This document shows positions 6,154 to 13,643 of a stretch of 25,579 nt of DNA, in pieces. The notes beneath the pieces were generated by a model, which saw nothing but the letters and a program-made list of their open reading frames with translations, ran no database searches and was not told where the DNA came from. Within the stretch, counting starts at the first letter, position 1. Each line of letters begins with the position of its first letter. The translations under genes and the position numbers were made by a program. The DNA is from JBBKWJ01 sp037968895 (GTDB lineage Bacteria > Actinomycetota > Acidimicrobiia > Acidimicrobiales > SZUA-35), in the NCBI GenBank assembly GCA_037968895.1, contig JBBKWJ010000079.1:1-25579 (forward strand), read 5' to 3'.

Positions 6154-7716
6154 ATGCCAGCCACCATCCTGATTGCGGCAGATTTCCGCGCCATCGGTCT
6201 CACTGTTTTTTCGATCCTTATGCTGGCCTTCATTGCCCTCTGGATTCGCAACATGTTCGCGGCTCGCGATGAGCTCGGCTCCGAAATTGAGGTAGCTCCT
6301 AACCGGAAGCAATATCTGAGTGACGAAGAGCTCGAGGGGCCCAAGCTCGACTTGTCGCTGAGCTTTGCCTTGGTCGTACTCGGACTCGTAGCCGTGGCGC
6401 TGCCCTTCTATTGGCTCGCAGAACCCGGGCGCCAAGACGGCGCGGTTCAGGCCTACGAAACGAACTTTATTAGCCGCGGCGAGGGTACGTATACGGTTGG
6501 CGCCCAGTGCGTGAACTGTCACTCAGCTGGTGGCATCGGTGGTGCCAAGGACTACGTCCTTCAAGACGCCGACGGTCAGTTCATCACAAATGCGTTCTGG
6601 ACTGCACCCGCCCTCAACAACGTGATGCTGCGCTACAGCTTCGAAGAAGTTGAATACATCCTCAACTACGGTCGTCCCGGTTCACCGATGGCGGCCTGGG
6701 GAACGCCTGGCGGCGGACCACTGACCGAACAGCAGGTTTCGAGCGTCATCAAGTACATCGAAACCTTGCAGGTCGCGACTCTCGACCCCATCGAGATTGC
6801 AGAGTCTGACGACCCTGTAGCTGCGCAGGCTGCCGCCGACGAGATCAGCGCTGGTATTTATGAAGAAGTTGAGCGCTCGATGGCCGATGGCGAGTTCGAC
6901 TCGCTCGGCGAAGCCGTGTTCAACCTTGGACTCTTCTCTGGCTATCAAGCTGGTTCGCTGAGCTGCGCTCGCTGCCACACCTCCGGTTGGTCGCTTGGAT
7001 CGTCGGTCTTCCCGAATCTTCTCGACGAAGGTGTTGCTGGCTGCGGTGGCGGTTCGCCATCTGGCATTGGCTTCAGCCTCTGTGGTGACGGGCTCGAAGA
7101 CCGCTTCCCTGACGACACCTGGAAGCGCCCAGACGGCACGTGGAACCCGGTAGGCGGATCCGACATCGGTGATGGGCAGAAGGGCTACGAGGCCATGGAC
7201 GGCACCATCATTCCTGTCGATGCGAAGGGGAACCTTGTCACCGATCGCACCGATGAGTCTGGCGAACTGATCTCCTACCTGATCCTCACCGACGACGAGC
7301 ACAATGGCGATGTCGCCGACTGCGAATTTGTCTCCAGCTTGTGGGAGCCGGGCGGCCGTGTCGCTGACTCCTATCCGTATAACCCGCTTGTCGAACTTGT
7401 GGTCGATGACGGCTTGGGAACCGACGTTACCCAGGGTTTCTATGACCCTGAAGAACTTACTGTCGCCAACGTTGAGGCGATGAGCCTCGGCGGCGAGGTG
7501 GTCGTGCTTGAAGATGGCCGAATCGGTGGCGGTTGCACCGTTATCGACATGCCAGAGCGGACGAGCCAATCCCACTTCGACTTCATCTACAGCGGCTCAA
7601 ACGCCGGTGCCGCATACGGTGTCGGAGGTCAGGGATCAGGCAAGATGCCTGGTTTCGGTGGCACGCTCCCGGCCGATCTGATTCAGGCCGTTGTTGACTA
7701 CGAGCGAGGTCTCTGA
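6154..7716 (+). CDS. Membrane-anchored diheme cytochrome c with a large internal insertion
   Basis: The ATG directly follows the Rieske stop, with GAAGGAAG upstream. The 520-residue protein has two hydrophobic segments (about 11-32 and 67-89) before the haem part. The first c domain has CVNCH at 119-123 and likely axial Met179 in GSPMAAWG. The second has CARCH at 271-275, but its likely Met (KMPGFG, Met498) comes only near the C-terminus. More than 200 residues, acidic and rich in Gly/Asp, therefore lie within the second domain. The part is a functional counterpart of the diheme QcrC of actinobacterial bcc complexes, without clear similarity in architecture. It should accept electrons from the Rieske centre and feed an oxidase or the monohaem cytochrome. 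Confidence 0.93.
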   Translation: MPATILIAADFRAIGLTVFSILMLAFIALWIRNMFAARDELGSEIEVAPNRKQYLSDEELEGPKLDLSLSFALVVLGLVAVALPFYWLAEPGRQDGAVQAYETNFISRGEGTYTVGAQCVNCHSAGGIGGAKDYVLQDADGQFITNAFWTAPALNNVMLRYSFEEVEYILNYGRPGSPMAAWGTPGGGPLTEQQVSSVIKYIETLQVATLDPIEIAESDDPVAAQAAADEISAGIYEEVERSMADGEFDSLGEAVFNLGLFSGYQAGSLSCARCHTSGWSLGSSVFPNLLDEGVAGCGGGSPSGIGFSLCGDGLEDRFPDDTWKRPDGTWNPVGGSDIGDGQKGYEAMDGTIIPVDAKGNLVTDRTDESGELISYLILTDDEHNGDVADCEFVSSLWEPGGRVADSYPYNPLVELVVDDGLGTDVTQGFYDPEELTVANVEAMSLGGEVVVLEDGRIGGGCTVIDMPERTSQSHFDFIYSGSNAGAAYGVGGQGSGKMPGFGGTLPADLIQAVVDYERGL

Positions 7717-8642
7717 TGCTGCTTCTTTCTCTCATTGAAGGCGTCGGATTCGATCCGTTCTTCCGTGGCCTCCTCAGCGTCCTTGTCGGCGTCGTAGTGC
7801 TCATTGGTGGCACGTACCTCATCGTCGCCACAAACACTGGAACTCGGTTGGGCTTCCTCATCTCCGGCTGCGCGTTCTTCGGCTGGATGGCGCTCATGGG
7901 CATCTTCTGGACGATCTATGGCATTGGCTGGCGCGGTGATCCCCCCACCTGGAGTCTCGTCGAGATAACAAGCGACGACCCAGCGATTGCCGACGACGGG
8001 CTAGTCGAAGCCGAGCATGAGAGAATAGTTGAACTCGGCTATGCGCTCGAAGATTTCGATGTCGCTGCTGGCATCACGTCTGACGATCCAGACGAACGTC
8101 AAAGCCTTGCCTACGAAGCGAGCCAAGCCAATCAAGACGCGCTACTCGACTGGCGTTTCCTGCCTTCGTCCGACCCAGTTCGGGGCGAGGCCGCGTCGTC
8201 TGCCGACGTGTACCTGCAAGAAGAGAAGATCTTCGAAGGCACTGCCGACTACCTTCCGCTCGCATTCGGTGGCTTTCACACTGGTGGAAAGCCAGAGCTG
8301 AAAGACAACGCCAATCTTGGTGACCGTATTCTTCACAAGCTCGGCAGCATCTTCGTCCACCCGATTCATACCGAAGAACTGATGGCGATCCAGGTTCAGG
8401 AAGTGGTGCACGAGCCGACCCTGCCAGGCCAGGCTCCTCCAGTCGCAAAGGCCGACGATTCACAACCGGTGTATTCCGTGGTCATGAAGCGCGAGCGTGG
8501 CGGGCCGTTGCCATGGCTCTTCGGTGGATTGCGGTTTGTTCCTGCGATGTTTGCGATCTTCAACGGAATCTTGTTTGCCCTCTTTGTCTGGGCAACGCAC
8601 AACAGAGATAAGCGCGAAATGGCAATTCGCGGCCAAAGCTAA
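7716..8642 (+). CDS. Unknown membrane protein between bc genes and nuoA
   Basis: The gene overlaps the cytochrome stop (TGATG), a sign of coupled translation. The 308-residue product has two helices near the N-terminus (about 15-38 and 45-70), an acidic soluble stretch of about 200 residues and one C-terminal helix (about 273-295). The soluble part is rich in Asp/Glu and contains GGFHTGGKPEL and HPIHTEEL, but I see no cofactor motif. Helix count implies that the termini are on opposite sides. I do not recognise the family. The position at the joint between the bc and complex I genes makes it a candidate accessory or linking subunit; no direct evidence supports this. Confidence 0.85.
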   Translation: MLLLSLIEGVGFDPFFRGLLSVLVGVVVLIGGTYLIVATNTGTRLGFLISGCAFFGWMALMGIFWTIYGIGWRGDPPTWSLVEITSDDPAIADDGLVEAEHERIVELGYALEDFDVAAGITSDDPDERQSLAYEASQANQDALLDWRFLPSSDPVRGEAASSADVYLQEEKIFEGTADYLPLAFGGFHTGGKPELKDNANLGDRILHKLGSIFVHPIHTEELMAIQVQEVVHEPTLPGQAPPVAKADDSQPVYSVVMKRERGGPLPWLFGGLRFVPAMFAIFNGILFALFVWATHNRDKREMAIRGQS

Positions 8643-8671
8643 CCAACTACAACTGAGATCGGAGGACAATC

Positions 8672-9172
8672 ATGGCCCAGTATCTACCCATTCTGGCGTT
8701 GTTGGTCCTTGCCGCACTCTTCGCAGCCGGAAGCTTTTTTGCCTCTGGATTGTTGGCGCCACGCCGACCGACTGTGGAGAAATACGCCCCTTATGAGTGC
8801 GGGATTATTCCTGGACGCGAGACACCTGGCCGTTTCCCGGTCCGCTTCTACCTTGTCGCGATGTTGTTCGTGATCTTCGATATCGAGATCGTGTTTCTAT
8901 ATCCGTGGGTATTGGTCAATCAAGGCCTTGGATTGTTCGGCATGGTCACCATCTTCATCTTCTCGGCGATGGTGTTTGAGTCATTCGTGTATCTCATCGC
9001 GAAGGGCGCCCTCGATTGGGGCCCACTCCAGGTAAATGAACGCCAGAACCCACTGGTCGACTCCGCAAGAACCAGTTCTTCAACGGTTCGTCGAGTCGGA
9101 CTCGAGGGGCGTTTCGACGAGACGGCTCGCCTTGAGGCGCCTCACGACGACGACGCAGGAGCTGCTGCCTGA
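8672..9172 (+). CDS. nuoA: NADH-quinone oxidoreductase subunit A
   Basis: This small membrane subunit of complex I lies beside the quinone channel. The ATG is preceded by GGAGG. Three hydrophobic helices are visible in the first 115 of 166 residues. YECG at 41-44 and FDIE at 69-72 are family hallmarks; the loop with the Cys is the one that changes conformation in known complexes. About 45 polar residues (from NPLVDSARTS) extend the C-terminus beyond the usual length of about 120. A gap of 29 bp to the preceding gene suggests that it is co-transcribed with the bc genes. Confidence 0.96.
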   Translation: MAQYLPILALLVLAALFAAGSFFASGLLAPRRPTVEKYAPYECGIIPGRETPGRFPVRFYLVAMLFVIFDIEIVFLYPWVLVNQGLGLFGMVTIFIFSAMVFESFVYLIAKGALDWGPLQVNERQNPLVDSARTSSSTVRRVGLEGRFDETARLEAPHDDDAGAAA

Positions 9173-9762
9173 TGGGCATCATTGGCGAGGTACAAGATCA
9201 CGGTCTCGGCGGACTCGAACACAACGTGTTGACCGGGTCCGTTGAAAATCTGGTCAACTGGGCCCGTTCGAGATCGTCTTGGCCTGCAACGTTCGGGTTG
9301 GCCTGCTGCGCCATAGAAATGATGGCAACCGGCGGCTCGCACTACGACATCTCCCGCCTTGGTATGGAAGTCTTCCGTGCATCACCTCGGCAGGCCGACA
9401 TCATGATTGTGGCCGGTCGCGTGAGCCAGAAGATGGCTCCGGTCCTGCGTCAGGTCTATGACCAAATGATGGAGCCCAAGTGGGTCATCTCGATGGGCGT
9501 GTGCGCATCGAGTGGTGGCATGTTCAACAACTACGCGATCGTGCAGGGCGTCGACCAGATTGTTCCAGTCGATGTCTACGCTCCTGGCTGTCCGCCAGGA
9601 CCCGAGACTCTGCTTCACGCCATCGAAACACTGCACTCGAAGATCGAGAGCGGTGAACTCCTCCGTCGTCGTGCTGCCACTGGCGCCGGCGCTGGCCTCA
9701 CCATCGAGCAACTCGATGGGCAGGGCGAGCCTCAGTTGTTGACGATTGGGAAAAACCGGTGA
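9172..9762 (+). CDS. nuoB: NADH-quinone oxidoreductase subunit B (cluster N2)
   Basis: This peripheral subunit carries the terminal 4Fe-4S cluster N2, which reduces quinone. Tandem Cys45-Cys46 in ACCAIEMM, Cys111 in GVCASSGG and Cys140 in APGCPPGPE are the expected four ligands. The 196 residues include a C-terminal extension of some 30 residues. Its ATG overlaps the nuoA stop, and its own stop overlaps the nuoC GTG. Confidence 0.97.
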   Translation: MGIIGEVQDHGLGGLEHNVLTGSVENLVNWARSRSSWPATFGLACCAIEMMATGGSHYDISRLGMEVFRASPRQADIMIVAGRVSQKMAPVLRQVYDQMMEPKWVISMGVCASSGGMFNNYAIVQGVDQIVPVDVYAPGCPPGPETLLHAIETLHSKIESGELLRRRAATGAGAGLTIEQLDGQGEPQLLTIGKNR

Positions 9763-10289
9763 GCGACGATACACCCACAGAGGAGGCGGCCGAAGAGGTA
9801 GTCGCCGAGGCTGAGGCGGCCTATGGCGCCCCGGTCTCCTATTCGCGTGGTCAGCGTGTAATCCACCCGACGGTCGAAGACTGGTTGGCGACCGCGACGA
9901 GCTTGCTTCACGATGGCTGGAACGTGTGCATCGACGTCACCGTCGTCGATTATCTCGGAGCGGCAATACCTAGGCCCCTGCCGACGGGTGTAGCTCCTGA
10001 ACGATTCGAAGTTGTGGCTAACTTCTTGTCCCACAGTCGCCGCGAGCGCCTTCGGGCCCGCATTCAGGTTCCAGAGACCGCCCCCACAATCGCCTCCCTC
10101 TACACCCTCTACCCAGGTTCCGACCTTCTGGAACGCGAAGCGTATGACATGTTCGGAATCGAGTTTGTCGGACACCCTGATCTTTCACGAATCCTGATGC
10201 CAGAAGACTGGGTCGGCCACCCGCTCCGTAAGGACTACGACGTTGGCTCCATTCCCGTGCAGTTTAAAGGAGCACCTGGCGCTCGCTGA
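9759..10289 (+). CDS. nuoC: NADH-quinone oxidoreductase subunit C (30-kDa type)
   Basis: This structural subunit of the connecting arm binds NuoD. The GTG start lies within the nuoB end (GTGA overlap). The family signature is clear: EREAYDMFGIEF from residue 125 and HPLRKDY at 154-160. Its first 25 residues are acidic and Ala/Glu-rich. It is a separate gene, not fused to nuoD as in enterobacteria. Confidence 0.96.
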   Translation: MSDDTPTEEAAEEVVAEAEAAYGAPVSYSRGQRVIHPTVEDWLATATSLLHDGWNVCIDVTVVDYLGAAIPRPLPTGVAPERFEVVANFLSHSRRERLRARIQVPETAPTIASLYTLYPGSDLLEREAYDMFGIEFVGHPDLSRILMPEDWVGHPLRKDYDVGSIPVQFKGAPGAR

Positions 10290-10306
10290 GCGCTAAGGAG
10301 ATTTAC

Positions 10307-11602
10307 ATGACCGTTACAGACGAACCACAAGCCGACGAAGTGGGCCAACTCCACCTTCTCCCTCGTCGACACGCAGTCCTGCGCATGTCCGAGGTGCAGG
10401 CAGCCGAAACCGCCGATCAGCTTCTCGACGACGAGAATGATCAGACCATGTTGATCAACATGGGCCCAGCACACCCCTCCACGCATGGCGTGCTTCGGCT
10501 GATGCTCGAGATGGACGGCGAGATCGTCCGTCGCTCAAAGCCGATTGTTGGCTACCTCCACACTGGCATGGAGAAGCAGGCGGAAGAGCTGACCTACATG
10601 CAGGGATCGACCAACGTCACCCGCATGGACTACGCCTCACCGCTCTTCAATGAGCTTGCATTTTCGCTCGCTGTTGAGGCCCTGCTCGAAGTCGAAATTC
10701 CCGAGCGGGCTACCTGGATCCGAATGCTCATGAGCGAGCTCAACCGGATTTCCTCTCACCTACTCTTCATGGCCACAAACGGCATGGACCTGGGCGCAAC
10801 GTCGATGATGATCTACGGCTTGCGCGAACGCGAACAGGTACTGCGATTCTTCGAGCAAGTGACCGGTCTCCGCATGAATCACAACTACATCCGGCCGGGT
10901 GGCGTCGCGGCCGACCTGCATGACGGATGGCGAGCCGACGTGTTGCGGATTCTTGAGATGCTGCCGCCTCGCCTCGAAGAGTACGACACGCTGATGACCG
11001 GGCAGCCGATCTGGCGTGACCGTCTTCAGGGGGTTGGTATTCTTTCGCCCGAAGAAGCCATTGCGCTCTCGTCGACCGGGCCAATCCTTCGTTCAACCGG
11101 TGTCCCGTGGGACCTCCGTCGCGACATGCCGTACCTCGAATACGACAAGGTCGAATTCGATGTCATCGTCGGGTCGTTCGGCGACTGTTTCGATCGTTAT
11201 GCGATCAGGCTCAACGAGATCCGCGAATCGATCAAGATCGTCCATCAGATCCTGGACCAAATGCCAAAGGGCGACTACCGGGTTCAAGACCCGAAGGTGA
11301 CCCCACCACCACGTGCTCGCATCGACGAGTCGATGGAGGCGTTGATCCACCACTTCAAGATCTTCACCGAAGGCTTCAAAGTGCCAGAGGGCGAGGCATA
11401 CGTCGCGGTCGAGACCCCTCGAGGCGAGCTTGGCTGCTACATCGTGAGCGATGGCGGCTCGAAGCCGCTGCGAATGCATATGCGGGGGCCAAGTCTGGTC
11501 AACCTCAGTGTGTTGCCGCACCTGATGGCTGACGGCTTGCTAGCCGACGCCGTCGCTGTCATTTCATCAGTAGACCCCATCATGGGCGAGGTAGACCGTT
11601 GA
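10307..11602 (+). CDS. nuoD: NADH-quinone oxidoreductase subunit D (49-kDa type)
   Basis: NuoD forms, with NuoB, the quinone reduction pocket and is related to the large subunit of NiFe hydrogenases. GPAHPSTHG at 53-61 is the conserved loop lining that pocket. The ATG at 10307 follows TAAGGAG. The start gives an N-terminal extension of about 45 residues compared with shorter homologues. An internal ATG at 10385 lacks a good Shine-Dalgarno, so the upstream start is preferred. The protein ends DPIMGEVDR, the usual C-terminus. Total length is 431 residues. Confidence 0.97.
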   Translation: MTVTDEPQADEVGQLHLLPRRHAVLRMSEVQAAETADQLLDDENDQTMLINMGPAHPSTHGVLRLMLEMDGEIVRRSKPIVGYLHTGMEKQAEELTYMQGSTNVTRMDYASPLFNELAFSLAVEALLEVEIPERATWIRMLMSELNRISSHLLFMATNGMDLGATSMMIYGLREREQVLRFFEQVTGLRMNHNYIRPGGVAADLHDGWRADVLRILEMLPPRLEEYDTLMTGQPIWRDRLQGVGILSPEEAIALSSTGPILRSTGVPWDLRRDMPYLEYDKVEFDVIVGSFGDCFDRYAIRLNEIRESIKIVHQILDQMPKGDYRVQDPKVTPPPRARIDESMEALIHHFKIFTEGFKVPEGEAYVAVETPRGELGCYIVSDGGSKPLRMHMRGPSLVNLSVLPHLMADGLLADAVAVISSVDPIMGEVDR

Positions 11603-12219
11603 GCCGCTACACCCCCAGCAATCTCACGCTGGCAAAAGAGATCATCAGCCGCTACCCACGACCGAAGTCAGCAACGATTCCGTTGCTGCACCTTGCGCAA
11701 GAGCAAGACGGCTACGTCGCCAACGATGCGATGGAGCACATTGGCGAGCTGGTCGGCATCACGCCGGCCGAGGTCCGTGGCACCTGCACGTTCTACGAGA
11801 TGTTCAAGTTGCATCCCGTTGGCACCTACCTCGTCAATGTCTGCACCAATCTTTCATGCCAGCTTCTTGGCGGCGAAGAGCTGCTGCACCATGCCGAGAA
11901 GACGCTTGGCATTCGGCCAGGCGGAACCACCGAAGACGGAATGTTCACTCTGGAAGACGTCGAGTGCATCGCGGCGTGCACCGAGGCGCCATGCCTCCAG
12001 GTCAACTATCGCCATGAGTACCGCTTGTCGCTCGCCGATTTCGATGCACTTATCGCCGACATCCGTGCCGGAAAGAGGGGCGACATCCCCGCCCACGGCA
12101 CGCTTGGCCGGACCCGTCAGCACATCACTAGCGATCGTCTCGCTGGTGTCGAAACCCCCGAAGCTGGGGGCACCCCCGCCTGGTTCTCGAGCCGCCAGCC
12201 TGCCGAGGAGAAGGCATAA
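11599..12219 (+). CDS. nuoE: NADH-quinone oxidoreductase subunit E (2Fe-2S, N1a)
   Basis: This thioredoxin-fold subunit of the NADH dehydrogenase module carries a 2Fe-2S cluster. The expected ligands are Cys82, Cys87, Cys123 and Cys127. CTFYEMF at 63-69 is a family motif. The start is a TTG overlapping the nuoD stop (TTGA), with GAGGTAG upstream; no better start exists nearby. About 35 extra C-terminal residues follow the conserved domain. Confidence 0.96.
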   Translation: MSRYTPSNLTLAKEIISRYPRPKSATIPLLHLAQEQDGYVANDAMEHIGELVGITPAEVRGTCTFYEMFKLHPVGTYLVNVCTNLSCQLLGGEELLHHAEKTLGIRPGGTTEDGMFTLEDVECIAACTEAPCLQVNYRHEYRLSLADFDALIADIRAGKRGDIPAHGTLGRTRQHITSDRLAGVETPEAGGTPAWFSSRQPAEEKA

Positions 12220-13643
12220 TGCCGACCAACGCCTACATCTCTCACGCCCCTGGCTATGTCGACAACGAAGGGCCAAAGATCGTCACCAGCCGGTTCCCCT
12301 TTGATGACAGCTACACCATCGAACGATCTCTGGCGACCGGCGGCTACGACGGATTAAAAGCGGCCCTCGACCGCGGACCGGCCGAAGTCGCTGGCGTTGT
12401 AAAAGATGCAGTGCTTCTTGGCCGCGGCGGCGCAGGCTTCCCTGCCGGCATCAAGTGGGGCTTCATGCCCCCGGTGTGGCCCCGCTATCTGGTCGTCAAC
12501 GGCGACGAATCTGAGCCAGGCACATACAAAGACCGCCTTCTTATGGAGCGTGACCCTCACCAGCTCATCGAGGGTTGCATGATCACTTGCTACGCACTCG
12601 GTCTCAACCAGTGCTTTCTATACGCACGGGGCGAGATGCCGCTTGCGCACGAACGCTTGGCGCAGGCGCTCAACGACGCATACGCCGCTGGCTACGTTGG
12701 TAAAAACATCATGGGCACCGACGTCAGCATCGACATCGTCCTCCACTGGGGCGCAGGCGCCTACATCGTTGGCGAAGAGACTGCGCTCATCGAGTCGCTC
12801 GAAGGAAACCGTGGCATGCCACGGCTCAAGCCTCCGTTCTTCCCAGCCGCCAAAGGCCTCTACATGAAGCCAACGATCGTCAACAATGTTGAGACGCTCG
12901 CCAATGTGCCTTGGTTGATGAACAACGGTGCAGCGGCCTATAAACAATACGGGTCAGAGAAGTCGCCGGGCACCCGCATGCTCGCCATCTCCGGTCATGT
13001 CAAGCGGCCGGGCGTCTACGAAGTCGAGCAAGGTGTCGTGACCTTCCGAGATCTGCTCTACGGCGAAAACTACGCGCAGGGTATACGCGACGACAACGGC
13101 CTCAAGGCATTTGTCCCTGGCGGCGGTTCGGCGCCATGGTTCTTTGAAGACCAACTCGACGTGCCGCTCGAAGGCAGCGCGGCTGGTCCCGAAGGTTCGA
13201 TGCTCGGCTCTGGCGCCATCATGGTGATGGACGATACGACCGACGCCGTGAAGGCCGCCCTTCGACTCGTGCGTTTCTACGCTCGTGAGTCGTGTGGCAA
13301 ATGCACCCCCTGCCGTGAAGGCACTGCGTGGGAAGAGAAGGTGCTCCAACGCATTCTCGACGGGCATGGCCGTCCAAATGACATCGACCTCCTCCTGTCA
13401 ATCGGCGACAACATCAGCCCAGGCCCTTACCCCGTTGCTTCGCATCCAGAGGCTGGCCTCACCGCGGTGCCGTTCCCGCCAAAGCAAACCACGATTTGTC
13501 CTCTTGGCCCCTCATCGGTCGCCCCGATTACCTCGGCGATTCGCCGTTTCCGCGACGAGTTTGAAGCCAAGATCCCGTCGGCGCCGCAAGCGGCTGACAA
13601 TCTAGACATCAGTACGACTCCAGCCGTCGGAGAGCACCACTAA
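12219..13643 (+). CDS. nuoF: NADH-quinone oxidoreductase subunit F (FMN and NADH site)
   Basis: NuoF binds NADH, FMN and the first 4Fe-4S cluster (N3). GRGGAGFPAG at 68-77 and NGDESEPGTYKDR at 94-106 line the nucleotide and flavin sites. SCGKCTPCREG supplies Cys359, 362 and 365, and Cys427 in ICPLG is the fourth ligand. The distance from the third to the fourth Cys is 62 residues, against 41 in E. coli NuoF, because of an insertion with several Pro residues. The protein ends in GEHH, encoded by the spacer between the nuoG Shine-Dalgarno and its start. It overlaps nuoE and nuoG by one base (TAATG). Confidence 0.97.
   Translation: MPTNAYISHAPGYVDNEGPKIVTSRFPFDDSYTIERSLATGGYDGLKAALDRGPAEVAGVVKDAVLLGRGGAGFPAGIKWGFMPPVWPRYLVVNGDESEPGTYKDRLLMERDPHQLIEGCMITCYALGLNQCFLYARGEMPLAHERLAQALNDAYAAGYVGKNIMGTDVSIDIVLHWGAGAYIVGEETALIESLEGNRGMPRLKPPFFPAAKGLYMKPTIVNNVETLANVPWLMNNGAAAYKQYGSEKSPGTRMLAISGHVKRPGVYEVEQGVVTFRDLLYGENYAQGIRDDNGLKAFVPGGGSAPWFFEDQLDVPLEGSAAGPEGSMLGSGAIMVMDDTTDAVKAALRLVRFYARESCGKCTPCREGTAWEEKVLQRILDGHGRPNDIDLLLSIGDNISPGPYPVASHPEAGLTAVPFPPKQTTICPLGPSSVAPITSAIRRFRDEFEAKIPSAPQAADNLDISTTPAVGEHH

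Noticed and set aside
6682..7575. A 297-codon minus-strand frame opposite the diheme cytochrome
   Set aside because: The plus-strand gene has two haem motifs and coupled neighbours; the antisense frame has no domain and no Shine-Dalgarno.
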